Assembly (NCBI GenBank): GCA_963576785.1
Contig: OY756145.1
Span: forward strand, 62,001-126,000
Direction of reading: 5' to 3'
From: Chlorophyllum brunneum
Taxonomy: Eukaryota; Basidiomycota; Agaricomycetes; Agaricales; Agaricaceae
Length of the DNA stretch: 64,000 bases
Positions 35,872-46,514 of the stretch are shown piece after piece. Below the pieces are notes generated by a model. It saw only the letters and a list, made by a program, of their open reading frames with translations, was not told where the DNA came from and made no database searches. The position numbers and the translations under genes were made by a program. How positions within the stretch are numbered: position 1 is the first letter of the stretch; each line of letters opens with the position of its first letter.

Positions 35872-37253
35872 TCAGTCAGCTTCTGTAATGTAACAACAAC
35901 GCAAAGTTTTAGAACGTACATCATTGTCCGAGGACGATGCTCTGATAGCTTCTATTTCGATATTCGGAAGTTCGATTTTCAGCCTTTTCAACGCATGCAA
36001 CTTTGCAAGACGACTGGGGCGTTCCGGAACATCACCCCAATCTACAGAATCCGAAAAAAAGAGATAAATCTCGAGTACTCGAAGAGTAGCTGCATGTCTC
36101 GCGACAACCACATCAAAGAAGGAGGTCGCGAGTGGTGTTCGGTTCACCTCACCGTCGACCCAATATTCTTCCGTATTTGAAAGCCATAATTCTTCAACCC
36201 CAGAGTAAGACGACAAATAGTCAATGAAGCTGGTATCCATGTTTAGAAGATTGAAGCAGATGGACTTGAGATGTATATGGTTTTCGCCCAGAGCTCTCCA
36301 CAACTCGTTCCACCCTTTGTGGAAGTTCGTAGGTCGAAGTTCCAGTGAAGTTAATTCACTCATGTTACTTAGAGCCGAAAACTTGTTCAGATAGCGTATA
36401 GTGGGTATACTGAGTGAAAGGGTCCTGATATTGTTGAGGGAGGCCAATTCCCTGGATATCTGGTCGAGCTCGATCTCTTCAGGACCTGCAAAGTCATCCA
36501 GAACCTGTATTCGGAGATGAGTAAGATGGGGGCAATTTTTAAGGGCTTGTGCGATTCCCAAGAATAGTGGTCCGTGACTTTCAGGGAAAGTGATGGAGAG
36601 TTCTGAGAGGTTCGAAAGCCGACCAAGATCGGCGCATGTTCGTGAAGGACGGGAGCCCATGTCGATGGAAACCTTGCGAAGGTTATCCTGTGAGCAAAGG
36701 AGATCCATGACTGATTCAATAGCATCCCCGGCATCGTAATGATGAGTTTTCCATCTAAGTCATGAGCGTGAGATGGTATTTCCATAAGGGAGACTGGACC
36801 TACTCTACAGCATCCAAGTGGTGGAAGTGCTGAATCGCCCCAGGTAGATATTGGGAGATGATCCGTGTGGCCTCCACAACATCACTCCACCTTTCAACCC
36901 GCGCCGTGATGTTGGGAATATGGCTAGGCTTCATGGCGGGTGCAAGATGCCGTATCTTCAAAGTTCTGGCGTACAGGTGCATGCGGGTAGGCCCATCGGC
37001 CATACGAATGAGATTTCGAGCATTTCCGCAGGTGCCCAAATCGAGGGTAATGGTAGAGAGAATTCGGGGCGTAAGGATATTGTCGATGTGCCTGCAAGTC
37101 GCTCGAAAATCTGCGAGATCCTTCCACTTTAAATAGCCGTGGTCCAGCCTGTCAGTGGGAAAGAAAAGGGTGTACAGAGGCCTGGCTCACCCGTTTGATT
37201 TCACCCGCGATAGCTTCTATAAGCTCTGCGGGAAGGTCAGTGATGATGGTCAT
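35872..37253 (-). CDS. F-box/LRR-like protein, duplicated pair member A
   Basis: Model: complement(join(35872..36754,36804..37126,37191..37253)), 422 residues. Exon 1 encodes MTIITDLPAELIEAIAGEIK, an F-box-like helix, joined by a 64-nt intron to WKDLADFRATCRHIDNILTP. The intron is required here because the unspliced frame meets a stop. Repeats follow: LRKVSIDMGS, LSNLSELSITFPES, CPHLTHLRIQVLDD, LNNIRTLSLSIP, MSELTSLELRPTNF, YSGVEELWLSNTEEYW, LRVLEIYLFFSD, LHALKRLKIELPN. Its partner at 39.0 kb is very similar throughout. The family role is substrate recognition for a ubiquitin ligase. A TATA box (TATAAAAG, minus strand, 37308-37315) lies about 55 nt upstream. A possible 37-nt intron near the 3' end (from GTACGTTC) was judged too short. 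Confidence 0.78.
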
Positions 37254-37307
37254 CGGAGCCGTAAGTTTGCCTTCAATATCCGTCACGGTAACGCTGGTCC
37301 TGTTCGA

Positions 37308-37315
37308 CTTTTATA
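37308..37315 (-). promoter_or_regulatory. TATA box of duplicated F-box gene A
   Basis: TATAAAAG on the minus strand lies 55-62 nt before the ATG. The duplicate has TATAAAG at 40511-40517, at the equivalent position. Confidence 0.55.
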
Positions 37316-37530
37316 GTAAACCTGACCGCATAATCTGATGAGTACTGCCCATTTGTTTTTTTGATTGCCGAGTGGACGGTTACGATCCCTAAGCATTAAT
37401 ACGATAGAAGAATGAGTAACAGCTCTTCCACTGGCCTGCACACCAAAACTATCATAGACCATGCGTGATCGACCTGCAGTCCACCAAACCAAACAAATGA
37501 TTATGGAACTGAGGTTTGGCAAGCTCAGCA

Positions 37531-38835
37531 ACCCTTATGATGTTACACTTTTATGATGCTACATTTGTTAAAATATTTTTGTATCGTGTCGTGCTCTTGT
37601 GTTTCCTTTTGGGTGACACTGAGCTCAATACACAATGCTCATATGATCATGGTCAGTATTCACTGCACACAGTTTAGCATAAGATCCAGGGACTTTTTTT
37701 TGAACTACTTGGGTTTATCTTGCTTGGCAACCGTTTCTTCCTTTCTTTTTTGGGGCATCAAAACTTGTATTAATTGGTCAAATTCCATTGAATGCAACCC
37801 GTTCAGATCTGGCAGTACAGCAGTTTCAAGGTTAGTCAGCACGCATCTACACTCAGGTTCACAATAGCCTGCAAAGCGATATCATGAACCGGCACAAGTA
37901 TGTCCATAAACACGTGTTGGTTGATGATGTCGCCATGCACAGTTTTGTTGTCGTGGAAAAAAGCACTTGCCTTACAGTTCAATGGAGTTCAGTGTCCATT
38001 GAACTATGAGAGCATCTACACTTGCTTCCAAAAATGCCTGGCCATATCTGATTAGTTCGCCTACAGTGACAAAATCACCTTGAGATGCAAACCTCCATCT
38101 TACAGAGCCCCCGATCAAGACGAGCCACCTCAGAGAATAGAGTAAGCAACAACTCACCTAGGCAATATAGCGAATATCTGTGGTTGAACTCGATATATTC
38201 AAGAACCGGGATAGTGCGATTGCACGGATGATTGCGTAGAGAATCAGAATGCAGCAGTTGGAAGAGTCTGAGTTCCGTCCTTGGCATTGTGCCCGAAACT
38301 GCTCTAAAGTGTGTGCAACTCGGAATGTCCCGTACTTGGTCACAACATCCCGTCCATCCTCGTCGCGAGGCCGGACAAATGGCAACTAATTTGTGAATGT
38401 GAACATCAGGGCTTGAGAACGCTTATGGAACTCACAACGAAACTGGAATTCTTCACCGTTTTGGCAACCAAAACGGACATATGGATATGACATCTCTCTG
38501 TCCAGGTCAATGCCCTTTGTGTGTGGGATAAGAGGACCGCAGAACTCTGCGGGGTCTTGATGAAAGTACAAGTTGAGCGAAGAACGGTCGCAGGAAGGAC
38601 CACGTGTGGAGGATGCGCTCCCGTTGTTTCATCCGTTTCTCACTTTTGACTGAGTCACCCTTGTCCCAAAGACCGAAATCCAGAGTGACAGGATAATTTC
38701 ATAGCCAGGAGCGGGCTATCCAGTAAATAGAGCTGATAAGGGTCTTGGAAGAAAGGCACGAACCGGTCTATGGGGCCGGACAATAGCGGTTAAACTGACG
38801 AGTGTAAAAGTCAAAGCTCGGGTTAGCGTGATAGA
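37531..38835. other. Spacer between duplicated segments, possible gene remnant on minus strand
   Basis: This is unique sequence between the two duplicated blocks. On the minus strand, frames at about 38158-38385 and 38386-38571 have coding-like composition and could be consecutive exons. Fragments include YPYVRFGCQNGEEFQFRC and VTKYGTFRVAHTLEQFRAQC, with GTGAGT and TTAG near the junction. The phases do not fit cleanly, no start is clear, and I do not recognise the family. It may be a decayed gene. Confidence 0.3.
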
Positions 38836-40710
38836 GGGACAATTTAGGTCGTTACACAAGGGGCCTGAAGGAACTTGGCCGAAACCAGTATATTCCAAAT
38901 CATCTGTCACATCGACGTGTTTATGATGAACGATACTAGAGTTCATAAAGGGTAACTGGGTTCGAGAAGTACGAACGCGACAGATTTATGCCATAGATAC
39001 AAGTCCCAACAAATTCCGTAGCCGTCTCTTATGAATTTATATCAATCAGTTTCTGTAATGTAACAACGAACAAAAGTTTTAGAACGTACATCATTGTCCG
39101 AGGATGATGCTCTAATCGCTTCTATTTCGGTATTCGGAAGTTCGATTTTCAGCCTTTTCAAAGCATGCAACCTTGCGAGGCGATTGGGGCGTTCCGGAAC
39201 ATCACCCCAAGCTATAGAATCCGAATGGAGGAGATAAATCTCGAGTACTCGAAGAGTAGTTGCATGTCTCGCGACAACCACATCAAAGAACGAAGTCGCG
39301 AGTGATGCTCGGTTCACCCCACCGTCGACCCAATATTGTTCCGTATTCGAAAGCCATAGTTCTTCAACCCCAGAGTAAGACGACAAATAGTCAACGAAGC
39401 TAGTATCCATGTTTATAAGATTGAAGCAGATGGACTTGAGATGTATGTGGTTTTCACCCAAAGCTCCCCACACCTCATTCCATCCCTCGTGGAAAATCGT
39501 AGGTCGAAGTTCCAACGAAGTTAATTGTTTCATATCATTTAGAGCTGAAAATTTGCTCAGATAGCGTGTATTCGGTATATTGAGTGAAAGGGCCCTGATA
39601 TTGTTGAGGGAGGCCAATTGCCTGGATATCTGGTCGAATTCGATCTGATCAGGATGTGTGTAGTGATCTTGAACCTGTATTCGGAGACGAGTAAGGTCGG
39701 GACAGTTTTTCAGAGCTTGTGCGGCTCCCGAAAATAGGGGTCCGGCCCAGACGTGAATTTGGGGGAAAATGATGGAGAGTTCTGAGAGCCTGGAAAGCCG
39801 ACCAAGATCGGCGCTTGGTCTTGAAAGGTCATAGCTCATATCGATGGAGACTTTGCGAAGGTTCTCCTGTGAGCAAAGGAGATCCATAACTGACTTATTA
39901 GCGTCCCCGGCGTCGAAGGCATGAGTTTTCCATCTAAGTCATTGAGCGTGAGATGGTATTTCCATATTTCGGGGACTGGACCTACTCTACAGCATCCAAG
40001 TGGTGAAAGTGCCGAAGCGCACCAGGCAGATACTGGGAGACTATCTGTGCGGCTTGCAGAATATCACTCCGGGTTCTTCTCTCTGTGTACATGTAGCTTC
40101 CATCCCGTTCCATCAGGACGTGAGGAATATGGCTGGTGTTTATGCCGGGCGCAAGACACCTTATCTTCAAGGTTCTAGCGTATAGGTGCATGCGGGTGGG
40201 CCTATTTGCCATACGAATGAGATTCCGAGCATTTGTGCAGTTGGAAAAATCGAAAGTGATGGTTGAGAGAATTCGGGGCGTAAGAATATTGTCGATGTGC
40301 CTGCAAGTCGCTCGAAAATCTGCGAGATCCCACCACTTTGGAGAGTCGTGGTTCAGCCTGTGAGTGGGACGAAATGGGCGTACAGGGGCCTGGCTCACCC
40401 GCTTTATTTCATCCGCGATGGCTTCGACAATCTCTGCGGGAAGGTCAGTGATGATGGTCATTGGAGCCGTGAGTCTGCCTTCAATATCCGTAGCGCCGGG
40501 GCTGTTCGACCTTTATAGTAAATCTGACCTCATCAGCCCGTGATAATCCAGTGCAATTCGACAGAGCGTGACGAGTGTTGCCCATGCGAAGCCCTGTTCT
40601 TTGATTGCCGAGTGGGCCGTCATGATCCCTAAACATATAAGCCAATACCATGGAAGTGTGGAACTGAACGGCAGCTCTGCCAATCTGGCCTGCGCACCAC
40701 GGACCATGCA
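38836..40710. repeat. Segmental duplication, unit B (pairs with 35670-37530)
   Basis: This is the second unit of the direct duplication, containing F-box gene B and its promoter. Its left edge begins at GGACAATTTAGG, which corresponds to the final codons of membrane-family copy 2, although no membrane gene is present here. Confidence 0.85.
39042..40461 (-). CDS. F-box/LRR-like protein, duplicated pair member B
   Basis: Model: complement(join(39042..39933,39986..40335,40399..40461)), 434 residues. It has the same exon plan as member A. The start is MTIITDLPAEIVEAIADEIK, then WWDLADFRATCRHIDNILTP, and the repeats LRKVSIDMSYDLSR, LSRLSELSIIFPQ, LTRLRIQVQDHY, YSGVEELWLSNTEQYW and LRVLEIYLLHSDS. 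The first intron here is 63 nt without stops, so reading through it would also stay open. I keep the intron because member A needs it at the same place (GTGAGC donor, AAAG acceptor). Member B has a short insertion in exon 2 (MERDGSYMYTERR) that is absent from A. TATAAAG at 40511-40517 is its TATA box. Confidence 0.78.
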
Positions 40711-41033
40711 CGATGTCTACTTCTCCTAATTCTTACTCCCTTACTGAATTGCTATCGCTTCACCGATTTAAATCGATGTACGCGGTTTTCCTAACTGACC
40801 CAAGGTCCGACCGCGGGTGGTCGGTCGGAATTCATTAATTCCTCTAGGTCCTCCGGAACATAATTCATCTTGAAGAGTCGGGCGAAGAGCGGTATGCATG
40901 AAGTCGAATCTACGTGGTTAGGAAAGCATAGAGCATAATTTTCATTGGATGTCGATACGTTTTATGTGATGCAAAGGGTGGCATGAATTTGCACTAAACA
41001 CGGACAAAGAGAGAGGAGAAGGCTGGTAGTCAT

Positions 41034-41781
41034 TTATTCCTCTGCTGTTTTCGGGGCCCTCTTCTTGGCGGCAGTGTTCTCCCTTTGGCACGAAATCAGC
41101 CCACAATAGGATAAAACAGTGTGTGTGAGCTCACCTGAATCCGTTCTTGAATCTCCTTGACACGTTCCTCAAGTACCTCATCCTGCCGGTACCAGTTGTC
41201 TTTCTGCGCTTGGCCTTCTGTCCCCACTCGTAGGAACGAATCTTAGCAGAAGGGTAGCCGCACGAGGCGCAAGCTGGATCATTACGATGAGTTAGTCATT
41301 AAAATGGATCCGGTGAGGGCGTACTTTTGTGTTGCCTGTGGAAGGCGCGGTTCCCACAGCGGCGACAGAGGGTGTGGGACTTGGTGTGTCGCTTACTGTT
41401 GAAGGATAGCGGAACTAAGGGGGGGATAACGAGTGTAGTAACCTGGATGAACGCACCCGAAGGACGAAGTGCCTAGAGGGATGTGCAACCGTTAGCATTA
41501 TGGATTATGCGGACACAATTCTGCGACGCACCTTTTGTCTATTGACCATAATCCAACGGAGGTGAAAGGCTCATAGTCAGCGACAAGTTTGAAAGTGAGT
41601 AAGAGGCGAAGAAGGAGGGAAAAATGGGACACAGAGCAGAATTCCAAGCGACAATGTCTCTTGAGTAATCCGATTCGATCCAGCCGCATCCAACCCACCC
41701 AGCCATAGTTTCCATCCAAATCTCGCCAGAACTGTCTCCGAAGCCTCCTAGAGTGATCTAGCATAGATTCGTGCTCACCAT
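41034..41781 (-). CDS. RPL37: 60S ribosomal protein eL37 (RPL37)
   Basis: Model: complement(join(41034..41082,41135..41273,41325..41395,41457..41472,41532..41538,41779..41781)), 94 residues, with all phases consistent. The start codon alone forms the first coding piece. A 240-nt intron follows, then a 7-nt exon (ACAAAAG), then a 16-nt exon. Together they give MTKGTSSFGKRH, the exact family start, which no unspliced frame provides. The zinc ribbon is intact: [11 protein letters not shown] and TCASCGYP (Cys 19, 22, 34, 37). Then come [33 protein letters not shown] and a C-terminal [16 protein letters not shown]. It binds 5.8S/25S rRNA in the large subunit. The ATG sits at a GTGAGC donor. The long first intron lies where ribosomal-protein genes often carry regulatory elements or snoRNAs, but I saw no C/D or H/ACA boxes. 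Confidence 0.94.
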
Positions 41782-42243
41782 CTCGCCGTAGTCTTGAGGA
41801 TGTTGCCGTCGGGCTTCGTGTAGACTGGGTGGACAGTCTTCTCTTTGTTGATATCTGTTGACGAGGCGTGGGAATACACAGCAGGATTATTTCCATTTTT
41901 GATGTCTGCTCCAGCTTCCCGTCTCGCAAATGACGGGGTTCAAAGAAGACTGAAACAGAATGGAGGAGTTCACACCGTAAACGTCGAAAAAAAAAACACC
42001 CCCATTTTTAGGTATTGAGCTGACCGGCTCGCATCTTAACATTTTGGGGTGGATCTGGGCAAGTTTCTTGCAACTTGTAATCCGTATTATCTTCATGATA
42101 AAGTCTTATGAGGCTCATCGCATACATTTTTTGGTACACTAAATTTCAAGACGCAATCCCGGTTAGATGAAGGGGGATGAAGGTGCTGACTCGGGCTAAA
42201 GGTGCATAGATTGATTTAGTCGTCTGATTGGCGCGACCCGATC
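41782..42243. other. Intergenic/UTR between eL37 and membrane-family copy 3
   Basis: It contains the eL37 promoter (minus) and the 3' region of copy 3 (minus). A run of ten A occurs near 41988-41998. No gene is seen. Confidence 0.55.
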
Positions 42244-44393
42244 TCATATTACGCACCTGTCCTGTCTCATAAGGACTGTATCACTTGCGGAACGATTTCC
42301 TGCAACGGGCAAGTGTGATTGGGGGGAATCTCGAGTGACTGAAGCTAGCCCTTTGATAGTCCCAAATCCAGAATCATCACCCCCCACTGGAGATAATGAG
42401 CTATTCGATTCATTGTTTCCGGCGTTGTAAAGTCCCGAAACCCCGCCTGATAATTCTTGGCTGTGTGTTGCATTTGGGATGCATTCTGTCTCTGGCGAGG
42501 AGCGTAGATGAGACACAGAGAGGACAAGGCTTCCTCTTGAGAGCGATGAAGAGCGATTACCAAGACTTATATTTGAAGGGGATGGAGGAACATCCAACGA
42601 GTGGTCAGGTGGACTGGGTCCGATGATATTCATTTTCGGAACTGAAGTTGACGTTCCTGGCGACTCATCGGCATGTCCTGACGAGGTGGTTTGTGTTTTC
42701 TGTGGGACCTCCCGGTGGTCTAATGGCAATCGAGAATTCCGTTTGTGTCCGTGCAACCTGTACTCCAATTTTCGCCTTCGCCATGCTTTGTCCGTGCTGA
42801 TGCCATAACGTCGGAATGTGCTGACAACGAGGGCAGCATATACGGCCCCAGCACCAAGTATGCAAGAGATAAAAATCCTAAAGCCGGCTTCTGTAATGGG
42901 TCCAACCCGGGGCAGTACGGTGGCATGTGGTTCATCGGGTCTCACTCGCCACATAAAGGACATAATGCAACCAATATAAGTGATAATTGACCTAGAAACC
43001 CGTTAAGCCTCAAAACACCAAATTCGAAACATTGGGTCCTTACCAGACGAGCCACAGGGCCGGTGTCGCCAGCATAACCCAGACATTCCATAATGTCCTT
43101 TGTTCTTTACGCTGGGTTTCCTGTATGTGAATTCCGAATGATTACAGCTTCGAGTTCATAGGTGCGCGTCACTTACGAAGATAAATTCAACTGCCTTATG
43201 TGTTCTCTTCATATCTGAGAACTTTATAATAAAAAAGCAACCATATAGCAGGCTAAGGAGCGCTGAGATGAGAGACCAAAATGCCAAATAGCGGGTGAAA
43301 GGGTCAGATTGGGCACCATCAATCTGAAAAATTGTAGTGATTCCCCTTGAGCCCTTCAATATCAGCACAATGCCATCAAGCGGGCAGAGAAAGACACACG
43401 AAATGAGTATCCCTGAAATGATATTCAAGGTCTTCCATTCTCGCATCACAGTATCAACGAACTCCTCCCAGCTTGTCTTAAGCTTTAGGTAACGCGCCGG
43501 AATTCCCGGGCCGTGTTGATGCTCATCGGAATCATCCCGGAGTGCCATGTGTTTAATCTCTTCCAGGGGAAGGTCTGCGTCTTCGAAAATCCAGACGACC
43601 CGAGAGTAATACATATACGGTAGTCGGAGAAGAAAATGAAGGTAGACTTGCCGAGGGACGATACCAGTTAGGAACGCAGTGACGTACACCTGAGTCGATA
43701 TTTCCTCCATTATCGGCGAGGGTGGGCGGGCCGTACAGGGACACCCATCTGCCTTCTCCTGATCATGAGCATCAGGCATCAGACAGTCGCAGAGGGGCGA
43801 TCCAAACCGCCTTCTACGATCATCCGTGGATTTTGTCAAGTGTGGCAGTACAGGGTCTGCAGTTGATTGAGGAGGGCTCTGCGTTTGTATCCTTGTTCCT
43901 TCTGCTTGCATCGTTCGAAGCGGTTCGTCCTGGTTTTCTGCATTGAGTGGTGTTATTATTCTGTTGACCGAGTGCCATCAAACTCAGTAACGAGTGTTTG
44001 CTCACCATGAACAGTAGTTACATTCAAGGCATCCCTCCGGCGTGTTGATGGTCGAATGAAAGAAGTATCGCGGATTGGAGGTGCAGTGTACGACCGATGT
44101 ATCGAATAGGGTGAGCTCTCAAAATTCTGGGGGTCACGTCCTCGGCCTCTCATATTCTGCAACTCCCCTTCGGATGCACTCCAGTTTGGGTAAGAGTGGC
44201 TTGACACTAGAGCTGGGCGCAAAAGGGAACTTGGAAGTTCTACATCGTCGGCAGAATTGATTGTACCCTCCCTACGACTGTTCTCGATATGGAGTGAAAT
44301 GGACGAGGTAAATGGGTTGACCGCTTGGTACCGATGGCGTTCCAGTACAGCATCTGACCGGGCCGCCGGAGGAGGGTTCTCAGAGTTGTACAT
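42244..44393 (-). CDS. Unrecognised multi-span membrane protein, family copy 3
   Basis: Model: complement(join(42244..42991,43044..43120,43177..43345,43400..43937,44006..44393)), 639 residues. The conserved N-terminal motif reads YQAVNPFTSSISLHIEN then TINSADDVELP. This copy has one extra intron (43938-44005) in the disordered N-terminal part. The core reads VYVTAFLTGIVPRQVYLHF, RLPYMYYSRVVWIFED, LEEIKHMALRDD, VMREWKTLNIISGIL, RYLAFWSLISALLSLLYGC, WNVWVMLATPALWLVW, SFMWRVRPDE and AGFRIFISCILGAGAVYAAL. The core exons are again 169 and 77 nt. The 54-nt intron at 43346-43399 is in frame and stop-free, so an unspliced form would insert 18 residues after the first span. The tail is Ser/Pro rich. 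It lies on the opposite strand to copies 1 and 2; its function is unknown. Confidence 0.82.
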
Positions 44394-46445
44394 TGTCGAG
44401 GATACTGATCTTCAGACTATGGGGAACGAAATTTGACGAAATCGCAGGACCTATGTATTTTAAGTGCCGACTCCTTGGAGTGCATCGAAGACTGTGATGG
44501 CTACCCCTACCCCGACGGACCTTATCATGATGTACTCTAAACAAAGATGCTTGTATCACAAATAAAATAACATTTAGAGTGTCTTCGGTATCATTGGTAA
44601 TATCTTTACAATTTGAAAGCATGTCAAACCATATTCTCTGGGAAATGAGAATACAAGACCAGAATGGTGGCCTAAACTCATTGTCGGGCATCAGTACGAC
44701 GAGAGGAAATATAATTATTATCGGGTTATTATAAAGTGGGTTTGCGGGGCTGGGTGGGGTTTTTATGCCACCCGCTCCAGAACACGTTTCGTTTCCCGAT
44801 TATGTCGCCTTCGTGAAGGTGTGGAGCTCACTCAACTCAAATATTCGGGTTACTAAACCAATCTTATCGTCGTAAATGAATACTAATCACCCTCATGAAA
44901 CTCCCGCTACTAAATCAGGCTCTCATCCAGAGACCAGCAACAGGGGCCCACAGAGAGCATTAGATGGTACCTTTCGAAGTCTGTTACAAACCTATTCCGC
45001 ACAAATTAGATGCTTCAACTTCTCATACTGGAGGTCAAATTCAGAGTTCCGAGTGATCCCAAGGTGTATGTATGAATGTCCTTTGGAAGTTTATAGAGGC
45101 TTCTGCCAAGACTGAGTGTGAACCGAGGTTTATTGAGGTTCCCTGCCGCAACGCTGCGTAGTCTCTGTGGCCCAGCTGCACTTCGAAAGAGGTTACCGAC
45201 TAGAAGAGGGAATAATTATTACATGTTTAGGAGATAATGTGTAACCAAACGCATACCAAACTGACGCTATGTTGTTTGAAAAAGCTCAACTTGACAGGGT
45301 CCTAATGGGATGCTCATCAATCCCGGGCCATCCACTGCCCATCTCACCTTATTTATTCATCGAAACGTATTTGTCCTTACCTGCTCCCTATAACCTCTAT
45401 TCAGCAAGACACATCGTGGCGCGCATTGCCTGTGTTTGGTCGTGTTGAGGTTGGTTAGTTGAAGCTTGCCCCTGATTGGGAAATTTTCGGCTGACATTTC
45501 CTCACTGACTGACGGTTCTATGTTGTGGACTTTGGGTTCTGCAGGGTCCGGCCCCCACCCTCTTCACCACCACTTGCCTTGATCATTTCAACCGATGATG
45601 CTCCGGGACCACATCAACATCCTCTCTAACACTGGCAACCTTGTCACGACGTTCAATAACCTTTTCCCCCCCTTCGAGATAATCCCATCTAGTTCATAAT
45701 GTAGAGGATGTTGTCATTTCCGTGAACTTTGTGCATGGGTTCGAGCTATAAAACCTGTCACAACCCGTTCTACGGCTACAGGTTCTACGGGGGTAGCACT
45801 GCCTACCCGTACCATACCCTGTCGTACCCTACCCATAACCCGTGAACATCCCTAGTCAGGTGGCACTCCAGCGATTGGATTTCTTCGAGGAATTGTTGAG
45901 CGCAGAGCCCGGGGCTTTGGTAGACCTAAGTGAAACGCGTACTTGGAACCATCTTGCTTCCAGTACTCGAACCCCATCCTCAATAATGACAACCAATTCT
46001 CAAACTTGAGCCTGAAGTATGCAATGACACACAACGATAGCACTATGTGGCGAGATGTAAGTGGTGTGTTATATGCTTCTCACCATTTCTTTGCCCTTTT
46101 ACTTTTGGTTCTTGTCTTCCAAGATGGGGGAAATGTATCCCAGCCGAGATCGTTTTTGGGCAGGCATTTGTTTCATTCATGATATTGTCGCTAATCTGTC
46201 AAAACATTATCACCGCTTCTAATTCTCGTAATGTACTATATTAGGCAACCGAGTATTGTCCTAAGTATGGCAGCAATTCCTAAGTTGGCGTCAAGGAGGC
46301 ACCGGAAAATATGGCTATTATGCCTCACAAGAAGACAATGTAAGGATACGCGTTTGAGTTCTGAAACATGCAGCAAAGAGCCTAATGTACCACAAGAGAA
46401 AGTTAAGGCCCCCGTCATCAGCTTCAATGGAGATAAATGGGACTG
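44394..46445. other. Intergenic, about 2 kb, between divergent copies 3 and 4
   Basis: The promoters of two family members face each other across this region. Near 45765-45845 there are short degenerate repeats of TACCC/ACCCGT type. Minus frame 45852-46043 and plus frame 46231-46455 show no recognisable motif. No transposon ends were seen. Confidence 0.5.
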
Positions 46446-46455
46446 TATATATTAA
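46446..46455 (+). promoter_or_regulatory. TATA box of membrane-family copy 4
   Basis: TATATATTAA lies about 60-69 nt before the ATG at 46515. It supports that start over an in-frame start upstream at 46437, which would lie before the TATA element. Confidence 0.5.
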
Positions 46456-46514
46456 ACCCCAAAGCGAACCCTACTCCAAATCCTATCAACCCAACTACTG
46501 TGTTACCCTTGAGT

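Larger units (their letters stand above)
35670..37530. repeat. Segmental duplication, unit A (pairs with 38836-40710)
   Basis: A block of about 1.85 kb, running from the last codons of copy 2 through an F-box gene and its promoter, is repeated at 38836-40710 in the same orientation. Flank similarity includes CAATTTAGGTCGTTA at the left edge, GAACGATACTAGAGTTCA further in, and TTGATTGCCGAGTGG in the promoter part. About 1.3 kb of unrelated sequence separates the units. Confidence 0.85.

Noticed and set aside
36000..36000. 37-nt intron near the 3' end of the duplicated F-box genes (GTACGT donor, ACAG acceptor, about 35880-35920 and 39050-39090)
   Set aside because: Shorter than any supported intron here (minimum about 47 nt); the unspliced frame ends naturally a few codons later.
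40806..40829. Small palindrome (TCCGACC ... GGTCGGA) as a terminator or regulatory hairpin
   Set aside because: A 7-bp stem in intergenic DNA of a eukaryote is not informative on its own.
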